Source: Geminocystis sp. NIES-3709
GTDB lineage: Bacteria; Cyanobacteriota; Cyanobacteriia; Cyanobacteriales; Cyanobacteriaceae
Direction: 5' to 3'
Assembly (NCBI RefSeq): GCF_001548115.1
Contig: NZ_AP014821.1
Location: forward strand, 124,001 to 188,000
DNA length: 64,000 nucleotides
The notes under the pieces are model-generated. The model was given only the letters and a program-made list of their open reading frames with translations. It had not been told where the DNA came from and searched no databases. Positions 1 through 8,183 of this stretch are shown one piece after another (position 1 is the stretch's first letter; each line of letters opens with the position of its first letter). Made by a program: the position numbers and the translations under genes.

Positions 1-1267
1 TATGATTAATTTTTATGGCTTGATTATAGTCATAAATTGCTTTGTCATATTCTTTTATTTTTTGATAAATATTTCCTCTATTTAAGTAAGCATTATAATT
101 TTTATTATTAATATTAATTACTTTACGATAGTCTTCGATCGCTCTATTATAATCTTTTTTTCTTTGATAAGCTAAGGCTCTTTGATATAAAATATCTTCT
201 GATATTAACCCTTTTTCTATGGCTTTATTATAAAACTCGATCGCTTGATCAAACTGTTGATTTTGAGCATAATTTAAACCTCTTTTGTATAATCTTTCTG
301 AAGAAATTGTTAAAGGAGATATCAACAATATAGCGAATATGATAAAAATAATAAGCAATAAATTTTTTGTATTAACATTACGAAATAATAGTAATGGTTG
401 TTTATAGATTTGAATACCATAAAGACGAATTATGTTAGATTTAATTAACTTTATATCAGCATGAATTGGTATTGCATTAAAAATTTGGGAAGGAACATTT
501 CCTTGGCTAACTTGATAAAAAAAAGCTGATAAATAATAATTATTAAGATGATAAAATAATTTAGCAAATACTAGGTATTGAGGCATTAAAGAAATATGAT
601 TTTTGTTCCATAATTGTTTAATGTCTTTTTGGATAGTTTGCCAGTCGTGATCCTCTTTAATTAATTTTCTTATTTGATCATTTGAAATATATTGTCCAAT
701 TAGAGCATTATTGATAAAATATTGAATATCATCTTTATAAAAACTTTCCCATAATCCGATGAAATAAATTAATGACCAATTGATATTGTTATTTTGTTTA
801 TTAACAGGATTTCTATTGGATTTTAAAAGCCAAATCACGCCGTCTAAAACATCTGGTTGATCTATTAAATTAGGAAAAATATAAACAATTCCTTGTATAA
901 TTTTTTGTTTTAGTAATGGTGTTTGAGAAGATAAATTGTTATAAAAAAAATATTGAAAATCTAAAGATATTTGAAAATGTTCTTTATTTTTATTTTGTTT
1001 TTTTAACATCCATCTCAAAAAGCTCGATAACATTTTTGGTAAAATGATTGCTCTCAAAGTGAGTAATTTAATCATTTCTGAAGTATAAATATTTTTTTCT
1101 AAAGCCATTTGAGTATTATTACCATTAAGATATTTTTCCCAGATTTGATTATCGACTTCAGGATTACCTAAAGCATTTTCAATCATCAAAATATGTTCAA
1201 TTTTTAAATTTATTCTCCTAGTTAAGCCTTTAATAGCAGTATTTATTTTTTGTTCAATTTCAGTCAT
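1..1267 (-). CDS. TPR-repeat membrane protein, C-terminus beyond the window
   Basis: An open reading frame runs from an ATG at 1267-1265 off the left edge, at least 422 residues. The first ~295 residues are soluble, Leu/Ile/Asn-rich and match no family I recognise. One hydrophobic segment follows at about residues 299-318 (LLLIIFIIFAILLISPLTI). After it come tandem TPR units of the form RGLNYAQNQQFDQAIEFYNKAIEK, and then ...DYNRAIEDYRKVININ and ...EYDKAIYDYNQAIKIN, still running at the edge. The order suggests a cytoplasmic or membrane-anchored scaffold with TPRs on one side of the membrane. TPR identification is secure from the repeat pattern; the cellular role is unknown. No adjacent co-directional gene gives context, since cobL downstream of its start is divergent. 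Confidence 0.8.
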   Translation of the reverse strand, partial: MTEIEQKINTAIKGLTRRINLKIEHILMIENALGNPEVDNQIWEKYLNGNNTQMALEKNIYTSEMIKLLTLRAIILPKMLSSFLRWMLKKQNKNKEHFQISLDFQYFFYNNLSSQTPLLKQKIIQGIVYIFPNLIDQPDVLDGVIWLLKSNRNPVNKQNNNINWSLIYFIGLWESFYKDDIQYFINNALIGQYISNDQIRKLIKEDHDWQTIQKDIKQLWNKNHISLMPQYLVFAKLFYHLNNYYLSAFFYQVSQGNVPSQIFNAIPIHADIKLIKSNIIRLYGIQIYKQPLLLFRNVNTKNLLLIIFIIFAILLISPLTISSERLYKRGLNYAQNQQFDQAIEFYNKAIEKGLISEDILYQRALAYQRKKDYNRAIEDYRKVININNKNYNAYLNRGNIYQKIKEYDKAIYDYNQAIKINH

Positions 1268-1308
1268 CTTCTTAATCTATAAGATTTATATAGCGTTTTT
1301 TATAATTA

Positions 1309-1369
1309 TGAGGTACATTTTTTTATTGCCTCTTGCCTTTTGCCTTTCAACGATAATCTTTGTACCTCA
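1309..1369. repeat. Spaced inverted repeat TGAGGTACA ... TGTACCTCA
   Basis: A perfect 9-bp inverted repeat (1309-1317 and 1361-1369) flanks a 43-bp pyrimidine-rich centre. A shorter version of the same end motif (AGGTACA / TGTACCT) brackets 52338-52400. It may be a small mobile repeat or simply a stem. Confidence 0.45.
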
Positions 1370-1500
1370 CCAAAACGGGAATTGGTATAGTTATTTTAAA
1401 TAATAATGAAACAATAGGAAATTTTGTCTGGCTTGTTGCTAAAGTGTTGAATCTTAAACAAAATTAAAAAGGTGTCTCAATCTTAATTGAAACAAATTAT

Positions 1501-1650
1501 ATTCAACAATAGACAATGTACAATTGATGGTTAACTCTGGCTAAAAGGGAAGATGATTGAATTAGAAAAGGTCAACTTTTTATGATCTTTTTCCTCTTAA
1601 AAAGGTGAGGCTTTAAACCTTGAATGGATCAATTATAAATTATCAATTGG
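1501..1650 (+). repeat. Dispersed intergenic repeat, copy 1 (long form)
   Basis: Shares ordered blocks with 21148-21250: TTCAACAAT.GACAATG, ACAATGTACAATT, CTCTGGCTAAAAGGG, CTTTAAACCTTGAATG.ATCAATT and AATTATCAATTGG. This copy has about 60 extra bases between the CTAAAAGGG and CTTTAAACC blocks. It has no reading frame of note. Confidence 0.75.
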
Positions 1651-1847
1651 GAAGATATTGTCTTAATAATCTTCTTGTAAAATATCTTGAGTAAAATTAT
1701 TATTGCTTGAAATAAGCCTAACATATTTTAGAAAAAATAATTACTTTTATTAATTTTATTCATAAATTAATAGTTTATTTGATAGTGTAATTTTATTCTA
1801 TAATACTGTTTACTATAAAATAAATTTTTATAAATAAAATATCAATT

Positions 1848-3092
1848 ATGATTATTAAAGTTGTTGGAATTGGTTTAGAAGGAATTAATAGTTTAAATAA
1901 TTCTGCTTTAAATATTGTTAATCAAGCCACTGTTTTAATAGGTGGTGATCGTCATTTAAAGTATTTTGATAATCATCCGGCAATCAAGGTAAAAATTAAT
2001 AATTTAGAAAATATAATTGATAAAATTAAAGAGTATCAAAAACAAGAAGAAAATATAGTAATTTTAGCATCTGGAGATCCTTTATTTTTTGGTATTGGGA
2101 GAATTTTAGTTAATAATTTTTTACTTAAAGAATTAGAGTTTTACCCTCATCATAGTTGTATCCAGTTGGGTTTTAATCGACTAAAAATACCTTGGCAAGA
2201 TGCTCAATTTATTAGTCTTCATGGTAGAAATATTGATTTATTAATTCAAGGATTTAAAAAAAGTTATGAAAAAATGGGGATATTGACAGATGAAACTAAC
2301 AATCCTTTAATAATTTGGCAACTTTATCAACAGTTAAAAGCAGGAGTAAAATATTATTTTTGGTTATGTGAAAACTTAGGTAGTAAAGAAGAAAAAATAA
2401 CTCTTATAGAAAAAGAAAAAGATATAAAACTAGAATTAATATCTCCCTTAAATATAGTTATTTTACTCAAAAAAAATGAGCTCGATCGAGAATTTTTAGA
2501 ATTAGATAAATTACCCATTATGGGATTACCTGATAATGTTTTTAAAACTTTTCCAGATCAACCAGGATTAATGACAAAAAAAGAAGTAAGGTTAATTATA
2601 TTAGGAGTATTAGCTTTACAACCAGAACAAATAATTTGGGATATTGGGGCTGGTACTGGTAGTGTTTCTATTGAAATAGCTAGACTGGTAAATAATAGTC
2701 AAATTTATGCTATTGAAAAAACTGCTATTGGTATCAACTTAATAACAGAAAATTGTCGAAAATTTAAGATTAAAAATGTTCAAATAATTCATAACAAAGC
2801 AGAAAAAGTTATTCAAGATTTACCGAAACCTCATCGTATTTTTATAGGTGGAAGTGGTGGTAATTTGACATCTTTATTAGATATAATCAACGGAAAAATT
2901 AATCCAGACGGAAAAATTGTTATTGCCATAGCGACGATCGAAAATTTAAACGAAGCAATAGAATGGTTTAAGAAAAACTCTTGGAATTATGAAATTATTA
3001 ATTTACAAATATCTAAATCTTTAGCCATCGGAAAAAACACTCGTTTTAATCCTCTAAACCCAGTTAATGTTATTAGCGCAAATCCTAATTAG
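1848..3092 (+). CDS. cobL: Precorrin-6Y C5,15-methyltransferase (decarboxylating), CbiE-CbiT fusion
   Basis: Methylates C5 and C15 of precorrin-6B/6Y and decarboxylates the C12 acetate side chain in cobalamin (corrin ring) biosynthesis, in the cytoplasm. The 414-residue length fits the fused form. The N-terminal CbiE-type tetrapyrrole methylase domain (about 1-210) opens with VVGIGLEG and carries the SGDPLFFGIG loop at 75-84. The C-terminal CbiT domain (about 230-414) has the SAM-binding motif IWDIGAGTGSVSIEIA at 263-278. The ATG at 1848 gives a natural domain start. It stands alone here; the other corrinoid genes in the window are cobN and cbiD, far away. Without a biochemical test the precise ring intermediate (cobalt-containing or cobalt-free) is not decided by sequence, so cbiET is an equally valid name. 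Confidence 0.95.
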   Translation: MIIKVVGIGLEGINSLNNSALNIVNQATVLIGGDRHLKYFDNHPAIKVKINNLENIIDKIKEYQKQEENIVILASGDPLFFGIGRILVNNFLLKELEFYPHHSCIQLGFNRLKIPWQDAQFISLHGRNIDLLIQGFKKSYEKMGILTDETNNPLIIWQLYQQLKAGVKYYFWLCENLGSKEEKITLIEKEKDIKLELISPLNIVILLKKNELDREFLELDKLPIMGLPDNVFKTFPDQPGLMTKKEVRLIILGVLALQPEQIIWDIGAGTGSVSIEIARLVNNSQIYAIEKTAIGINLITENCRKFKIKNVQIIHNKAEKVIQDLPKPHRIFIGGSGGNLTSLLDIINGKINPDGKIVIAIATIENLNEAIEWFKKNSWNYEIINLQISKSLAIGKNTRFNPLNPVNVISANPN

Positions 3093-3567
3093 GCAAAGCT
3101 TGAAAAAGTTTTTTGGTGAGGGTAGGAGATAGGAATTAGAAGATAGGAGAAATACTTATAAATCAACAACTCAATTTTCGTATTAACAATAATTGCACAA
3201 AAGTATTATAGAAAGAATAGTATCAAAAGTGTTAAGTTTTTAACTAAAAATTGCTCAAACGGCACACTTTTTTGTTAGTGTATTAACCATTAATTTTTAT
3301 AGCTTTCTGATTTATTCATCAGACTTTAATTAGACACATCTTCATTAAAAAATTTGCGATAATTATGACGATTTAAGGCTCTTCTACTTTGAATATGATA
3401 AATTATGTCTAAAAAAAGGTGTCAGGTATCAGGTAGCAGGTATTAGGTTAAATTCAAACTGTTAATTTATAATAATTGCATTTTTAAAAGAGTCAAAGCT
3501 ATAGCTATCAAAGTTTATATTAATTATTTTCTATTAATTTGTCATAACTACTGTAGGAGAGCCCGAT
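3093..3567. other. Intergenic region with short GGTATCA-type repeats
   Basis: 475 bases between convergent cobL and the 174-residue gene. Nothing coding is evident. At 3418-3452 a degenerate 7-8 base unit is repeated (GTGTCAGGTATCAGGTAGCAGG and on), and the reverse-complement form of the unit (ACCTAATACCTAACA) appears at 15605-15640 and 58397-58412. A purine tract of the form GGTGAGGGTAGGAGATAGG lies at 3114-3132. Confidence 0.55.
3418..3452 (+). repeat. Short tandem GGTATCA-like repeat
   Basis: Four degenerate units of about seven to eight bases (CAGGTAT, CAGGTAG, CAGGTAT, TAGGTTA). The same unit in reverse orientation occurs in spacers near 15605 and 58397. This looks like the short tandem repeats common in cyanobacterial spacers. 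Confidence 0.55.
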
Positions 3568-4092
3568 TTAATCATCATTAACTATATAAAATCTCTTTTT
3601 ACGTTCTTCAAAAAATATACCATATTGAACAAGTTGATCTCCTTTAACTTTTAAAAAACTATCATAACCAGAGTATTTTATATAATCAGTTTTTTTAAGT
3701 ATTTGCCATACTTCTTGACGAGATAGATAAACTCTTTTACTAAAATTTTTTTCAGGTAAATCTGATAATGATGGAGAAGATATTAATGTATCGTTATTTT
3801 GAAAATTATGATTTTTTTCCATTAATTTGGATTCTAATTTTTCAATTCTAACCATTAAAGGTTTTAGAGATTTATTGATAATTAAATTTATTTTTTCTTC
3901 CCAGCTAATGTTATCTTTATTACTAATTAGACTTTGAATAATAACTTGATTATTTGCTAAACAGAAATCGATAAGCTTATCAATAATAACTAAATAGTTA
4001 ATCTCATTTTTAGCACACCATTCCTGAAATTTTATTAATTTTTGACGATCGACTTTTATAGATTCTAAATCATTATTCTCACTATTAGCCAT
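3568..4092 (-). CDS. Conserved-looking hypothetical protein next to moaB
   Basis: 174 residues, not recognised. It starts 5 bases after the moaB stop on the same strand, so the two are probably cotranscribed. The N-terminal third is charged and helical, with a DRQKLIKFQEWCAKNEINYL segment. The middle is a low-complexity linker rich in Ser, Asn and Leu (residues ~95-115). The C-terminal ~55 residues form a compact basic/aromatic block (LSRQEVWQILKKTDYI...) that could be a small winged-helix-like or plasmid-type DNA-binding domain, but this is a guess from composition. There is no signal peptide or membrane segment. The linkage to moaB is the only functional hint, and need not mean a role in molybdenum cofactor synthesis. 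Confidence 0.7.
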   Translation of the reverse strand: MANSENNDLESIKVDRQKLIKFQEWCAKNEINYLVIIDKLIDFCLANNQVIIQSLISNKDNISWEEKINLIINKSLKPLMVRIEKLESKLMEKNHNFQNNDTLISSPSLSDLPEKNFSKRVYLSRQEVWQILKKTDYIKYSGYDSFLKVKGDQLVQYGIFFEERKKRFYIVNDD

Positions 4093-4097
4093 AGAAA

Positions 4098-4601
4098 CTA
4101 ACCTTTACTTATCTGATCAACTAAATGAATTAATTCGGGTATAATGAGCTTTTCTAAACCTAGTCTAACAGCATTTTCAGAGCCGGGTAAAGAAAATACT
4201 ATTTTACCATTATATAACCCTGCTGTTGCTCTTGATGCTATCGATCGAGAACCTATTTCCTGATAACTTAAATAGCGAAATATCTCCCCAAAACCTGATA
4301 AAGTTTTTTCTAACATTTGACTAACTATATCATAAGTATTATCCCTTAACGATATACCCGTACCTCCAGAAAAAATAATGCAGTTTAATTGTTCTTTAGA
4401 TGCTAAATTTACTAACAAACATTTTAGATCTTGAGGTTCATCTTTGATAATTTCATAATGAATAATTTTATGACTAGCATTAATTAACATTTCTTGAATA
4501 ATTTTACCGCTAATATCAGTATCAAAAGTCCTAGTATCACTAACGGTAATAACAGCACAATTGACACTTTTTATATTAAAATTTTGATGAGGAATAGTCA
4601 T
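4098..4601 (-). CDS. moaB: Molybdenum cofactor biosynthesis protein MoaB (MogA/MoaB family)
   Basis: Belongs to the molybdopterin-binding MogA/MoaB fold, whose members adenylate molybdopterin before molybdate insertion; some MoaB proteins have lost that activity, so the exact step is uncertain. The 167-residue length is normal. The two family signatures are present: FSGGTGIS at 77-84 with the following RDNTYD, and SLPGSENAV at 137-145. The protein starts at ATG 4601. The 174-residue unknown gene follows 5 bases downstream. Upstream lies a spacer containing an intergenic repeat and then psb28 on the same strand, about 230 bases away, so moaB probably has its own promoter. Confidence 0.93.
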   Translation of the reverse strand: MTIPHQNFNIKSVNCAVITVSDTRTFDTDISGKIIQEMLINASHKIIHYEIIKDEPQDLKCLLVNLASKEQLNCIIFSGGTGISLRDNTYDIVSQMLEKTLSGFGEIFRYLSYQEIGSRSIASRATAGLYNGKIVFSLPGSENAVRLGLEKLIIPELIHLVDQISKG

Positions 4602-4616
4602 AAAAAGATTTTAGAT

Positions 4617-4797
4617 ATAGCATTCCTAAATCATTTGTGAGAATTTTAGATGCTTTCAATTAAAGGGATTAGTTGTTAGCTTTTAGCCTTTTTCCATTAA
4701 AGAATAAGTAATCAATTACTAATGCTGATAAGAAATTGAACTTCACAATAGCTGATAACTAATTGCTAATAGCTAATAGCTAATTAAACATAATTAA
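4617..4797 (-). repeat. Long dispersed intergenic repeat, copy 1 (downstream of psb28)
   Basis: About 180 bases that align along their whole length, with scattered differences, to 39326-39499. Shared blocks include ATTCCTAAATCATTT, GAATAAGTAATCAATTA, AACTTCACAATAG, GATAACTAATTGCTAAT and TAATTAAACATAATTA. Both copies lie directly 3' of a minus-strand gene (psb28 here, topA there). Confidence 0.85.
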
Positions 4798-4829
4798 TTT
4801 ATTCTTAATTCCTAATTCCTAATTCTTGA

Positions 4830-5165
4830 TCAGGATTTGGTGAAGCCTAAATCATTTTCTTGAGCATAACGTTCCATAAAACGCATAAATCTATCCCATT
4901 CTTGAGGAGATTTTATCAGATAAATTGCTTCGATCGCTTTAGGTTCACCATTAATAAATTTACATTTTACCTCACGAGTGACCAACTCTCCTTCTTCATC
5001 AACTAAATACATTCCCGTAATTTCTTGAGTATTACCACTTTGCAGTACTTTTGAACCTTCAAAACGAAATGTTGCAGTGCCGTTGCTACCGTCACGAGAA
5101 CGGGTTAACTTAACATCAGGGATAGATTCTTCTATTATGCCTCTAGCAAATTCAATTTGAGCCAT
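4830..5165 (-). CDS. psb28: Photosystem II reaction center protein Psb28
   Basis: Psb28 is a small cytoplasmic-side protein that binds PSII assembly intermediates (the CP47 module) and takes part in biogenesis, not in the mature complex. At 111 residues the protein is the usual length. Recognisable family features are the start [10 protein letters not shown], the [15 protein letters not shown] strand region, [10 protein letters not shown], and the C-terminal [18 protein letters not shown] helix. There is no signal peptide or membrane segment, as expected. It is divergent from the helicase-like gene at 5297 with a 131-bp spacer between. A dispersed repeat follows its stop. Identification is firm. 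Confidence 0.96.
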   Translation of the reverse strand: MAQIEFARGIIEESIPDVKLTRSRDGSNGTATFRFEGSKVLQSGNTQEITGMYLVDEEGELVTREVKCKFINGEPKAIEAIYLIKSPQEWDRFMRFMERYAQENDLGFTKS

Positions 5166-5296
5166 TGATGATATTTCCTATGATTTTTTATTAAACTATA
5201 ACTTGATCTATCTTCTCATAACAGTGGGTAATGAAAGTTAAATTTTGAGAATTAGATAAAAAAATCCTTATCACTTCATCCTATAACCAATTAGTA

Positions 5297-6802
5297 ATGC
5301 TAGAAGTCGAAGTACATTCCGAGTTAAGAAATTTTTTGCGTCAAAAGCCAGATTGCAATTGGTTACATCATTTAACAATGGCGAGGATGGTAGCTCGTGG
5401 TTTAAGATTAAAAAGATCGACAATCATTCAAACTGGAGTAAACTATCAGCAATATTATCCTAGTTATTTAACTCCTGCATTATTGTCTTCTTCTTCAGTT
5501 ATTATCGTGGCAGAAAAAGAAATTCAACAACAATTAGTTAAGGAAAAAATACCCCGTTTACAACAATGGTTAAATACTCATAAAATTATTGCGACTAACT
5601 ATAAACAAGATTTAATTAATAACTCGACTTTATATGTAATAAATCATCATGATTGGTTAGACTTAATAATTAATCATTTATTAGATAATGATATTGTTAC
5701 TATCATTGAAGAAGCAGAAAATTTACCAGATATTATCACCAAATATTTAAGTCAAGAAATTACTTCTCAAGATTGGTATAATTTAGGGCTATTTTTTCCT
5801 CATCATCAAAATTTTATTAGGGAAAATTTAGCTAAGTTAACCAAATTAATTTATACTCATCCTATCAACCCATACAATAGTTACTTATTAGAGGAAGAAG
5901 AAACAATAATTCTTAGACAATTATGTAATTTAGTTGAGAATGAAAAAAATCATCAAAAAGTTTTAGCAAAATTTATACATTTTCAAAAAGCCTTATCAGA
6001 AAATAAAAAATATATTAACTATTTTACCGTTAATCGATCGCAAGGTACTTTTACGATCAATTCTTCCCCTTTAGAATTAAGATTTTCGATAAATCATATA
6101 TGGAAAAATGTACCTTTAATTTTGTTATCCAATTATTTAGAGTCTCAAAAATATCCGATTAATTATGGAGAATGTTTAGGATTAAATGTAGATAACTTTA
6201 CTTGTTTAAAGTTTTCTCCTGATGGAGAAAGTCAAAATCTTAATCTCTATTTTCCTCATAATTTTCCTTTTCCTAATAACCCAGAATTTCAAAATCGAGT
6301 TACTCAAGAAATTTTAGCTTTAGTAAGTAGTCTCAAAATTAATCATCATCCTATTATTATAATTATTGATGATGTACCATTACAGGCACAAATTACCTCT
6401 AATTTAGCCGCTTATTTTGGTTCAAGAGTACAACTAAATTCCTTAAATATAGGTGAAAATAGTATTCTTGTTTGTGATATAAAATTTTGGTTAAATTATC
6501 AATCTGAATTGTTAACACCAATACTATTAATTTTTGCAACTTTACCAATTCCATCCTTAGAAAATCCTCTTATTGGCGCTCAAGTTGCTCATTATAAAAA
6601 TCAGAAAAAAGATTGGTTTCGTCTTTATCTTTTACCCTTAGCGATTAAAATTTTACAACAATCAACTATGTCTATTAGAAAAAATCAAGGAGTAATAGCA
6701 TTATTAGATAATCGAGTTAATTATCGTAGTTATGGTGTTAATATTTTACGATCGTTAGAGCCTTATGCAAAAATTAATTATGTTGATTTGTATTGGCAGT
6801 AA
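5297..6802 (+). CDS. Degenerate DinG/XPD-like helicase protein
   Basis: 501 residues with the layout of a superfamily 2 DinG-like helicase but without its catalytic motifs. No Walker A (GxGKT) is present; the corresponding N-terminal segment reads RSTIIQTGVNYQQYY (40-54). The walker B/DEAH position reads IIEEAENL (136-143). The C-terminal half ends with a block (LLPLAIKILQQSTMSIRKNQ, then GVIALLDNRV) that matches the DinG family ending, in which QxxGRxIR supplies the arginine finger; here it reads QQSTMSIR, lacking that Gly-Arg. I infer an inactive helicase fold retained for another role, or a gene diverging fast. Its start is 131 bases from divergent psb28. Family assignment is moderate; loss of ATPase residues is directly visible. 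Confidence 0.7.
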   Translation: MLEVEVHSELRNFLRQKPDCNWLHHLTMARMVARGLRLKRSTIIQTGVNYQQYYPSYLTPALLSSSSVIIVAEKEIQQQLVKEKIPRLQQWLNTHKIIATNYKQDLINNSTLYVINHHDWLDLIINHLLDNDIVTIIEEAENLPDIITKYLSQEITSQDWYNLGLFFPHHQNFIRENLAKLTKLIYTHPINPYNSYLLEEEETIILRQLCNLVENEKNHQKVLAKFIHFQKALSENKKYINYFTVNRSQGTFTINSSPLELRFSINHIWKNVPLILLSNYLESQKYPINYGECLGLNVDNFTCLKFSPDGESQNLNLYFPHNFPFPNNPEFQNRVTQEILALVSSLKINHHPIIIIIDDVPLQAQITSNLAAYFGSRVQLNSLNIGENSILVCDIKFWLNYQSELLTPILLIFATLPIPSLENPLIGAQVAHYKNQKKDWFRLYLLPLAIKILQQSTMSIRKNQGVIALLDNRVNYRSYGVNILRSLEPYAKINYVDLYWQ

Positions 6803-6835
6803 ATAATTAATAGTTAATCTTATTTATTAGAAAAA

Positions 6836-6855
6836 AATACAATATTTTTTGTATT
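6836..6855. terminator. AT-rich hairpin after the helicase-like gene
   Basis: AATACAA and TTGTATT form a 7-bp stem around a short T-rich loop, 34 bases after the stop codon at 6802. It is a plausible but weak terminator because the stem is nearly all A-T. Confidence 0.3.
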
Positions 6856-7009
6856 AAAGGGTTAAAAAATAATGATAAAGATTCACAACTAAAACAAAAA
6901 AAAGAGTCTGGAATCTAAAGTATATTAATAGAAATCAAATAAATAAATTTAAGAATAGTTTAAGTTAATTTCTCCTACTATCTTCTATGTGGTAACTCTA
7001 TTTCCTATC

Positions 7010-7045
7010 CTCATCAGTCAATTTTATGGTTCACTCAGGTTATGA
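7010..7045 (+). repeat. AATTTTATGGTTCA intergenic repeat, member a
   Basis: CATCAGTCAATTTTATGGTT followed by CACTCAGG. Related sequences occur at 8038-8066 (opposite strand), 27139-27215 and 39190-39235 (opposite strand), always in spacers. Confidence 0.55.
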
Positions 7046-7093
7046 TTAAATACGGCAAACATCAATAAATATTGAAACTTGATATTCTAAACT

Positions 7094-8026
7094 ATGAAAA
7101 TTTTAATCACCGGTGGTGCTGGTTATATTGGTTCAGTATTAACTCCTATATTACTAAGTAAAGGTCATGAAGTTACGATCGTAGATAATTTCATGTTTCG
7201 TCAAAATAGCCTCGCTGAATGTTGTCAATATGATACTTTTAATGTGGTAAGAGGAGATTGTCGAGACGAAAGTTTAATGAAAGACCTAATTAAAGAGGCA
7301 GATGTTATTATTCCTTTAGCCGCTTTAGTGGGCGCACCTTTATGCAATAGAGATAAAATTGCCACAGAGACAACTAACCGAGATGCTATCCAAATGTTAT
7401 GCCGTTTAGCTAGTAAAGAGCAAAGATTTTTAGTACCCATTACCAATAGCGGTTATGGCATTGGGGAAAAAGGTAAATTCTGTACCGAAGAAAGTCCATT
7501 ACGTCCGATTTCTGCTTATGGTGTTACAAAGGTAGAAGCAGAAAAAGCTATCTTAGAAAGAGAAAATAGCATTAGTTTTCGTTTGGCGACAGTTTTTGGA
7601 ATGTCTCCCCGTATGAGAGTTGATTTACTCGTCAATGACTTTGTGTATCGTGCTGTTACCGATCGAACTGTGGTAGTATTTGAAGGAAATTTTAAGCGCA
7701 ATTATATCCATATCCGAGACGTAGTAAAAGTATTTTTACACGGTTTAGATAACTTTGAAACCATGAAAGGCAAACCCTATAACGTCGGGTTAGAAGATGC
7801 TAACCTCTCAAAATTAGAGTTATGTGCCGAAATTCAGAAACAAATCCCTAATTTTTATTATATTGAAGCACCTATAGGCGAAGATCCCGATAAAAGAGAT
7901 TATATTGTCTCTAATGCCAGAATTTTGAGTACTGGGTTTACCCCCGACTGGACATTAGCTAGAGGAATAAAAGAGTTAGTTAAAGGTTACACAATCTTCC
8001 GTAACTCCATTTACTCTAACATTTAA
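7094..8026 (+). CDS. NAD-dependent epimerase/dehydratase (nucleotide-sugar SDR)
   Basis: An extended short-chain dehydrogenase of 310 residues. The NAD-binding glycine motif TGGAGYIG sits at 6-13, and the catalytic YxxxK is Tyr142-Lys146 (SAYGVTKVEAEK). The substrate-side region contains RNYIHIRDVV, typical of UDP- or GDP-sugar epimerases and dehydratases. The exact sugar cannot be assigned; the closest general class is the NAD(P)-dependent UDP-glucose 4-epimerase-like group. A glycosyltransferase follows 157 bases downstream on the same strand and a sugar-phosphate nucleotidyltransferase 1.7 kb on, suggesting work on cell-surface glycans. It is soluble and cytoplasmic. Confidence 0.88.
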   Translation: MKILITGGAGYIGSVLTPILLSKGHEVTIVDNFMFRQNSLAECCQYDTFNVVRGDCRDESLMKDLIKEADVIIPLAALVGAPLCNRDKIATETTNRDAIQMLCRLASKEQRFLVPITNSGYGIGEKGKFCTEESPLRPISAYGVTKVEAEKAILERENSISFRLATVFGMSPRMRVDLLVNDFVYRAVTDRTVVVFEGNFKRNYIHIRDVVKVFLHGLDNFETMKGKPYNVGLEDANLSKLELCAEIQKQIPNFYYIEAPIGEDPDKRDYIVSNARILSTGFTPDWTLARGIKELVKGYTIFRNSIYSNI

Positions 8027-8037
8027 CTCTTAACTCG

Positions 8038-8066
8038 TACTTTCCATAAAATTGACTGATGAAGGT
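8038..8066 (-). repeat. AATTTTATGGTTCA intergenic repeat, member b
   Basis: On the minus strand this reads CTTCATCAGTCAATTTTATGG, nearly identical to the member at 7010 but in opposite orientation. The pair therefore brackets the epimerase gene. Confidence 0.5.
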
Positions 8067-8183
8067 AGTGATAGAATGCAAAATTGAGAATTAAGAATTG
8101 ATAATGAAAATCCCTAATTTTTAACTCCCGTTTTATTTAAGCACTTTATCACTGGTCTTCCTCCTCTCATCTTTTATTTCACA

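Larger units (their letters stand above)
1268..1847. other. Intergenic region with repeat debris
   Basis: 580 bases between the divergent TPR gene and cobL hold no convincing gene. They contain a spaced 9-bp inverted repeat (1309-1317 / 1361-1369), a polypyrimidine stretch of the TTGCCTCTTGCCTTTTGCC type, and one copy of a dispersed repeat found again at 21148-21250. The last ~170 bases before cobL are strongly AT-rich and presumably hold its promoter, which I could not assign. Confidence 0.6.
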
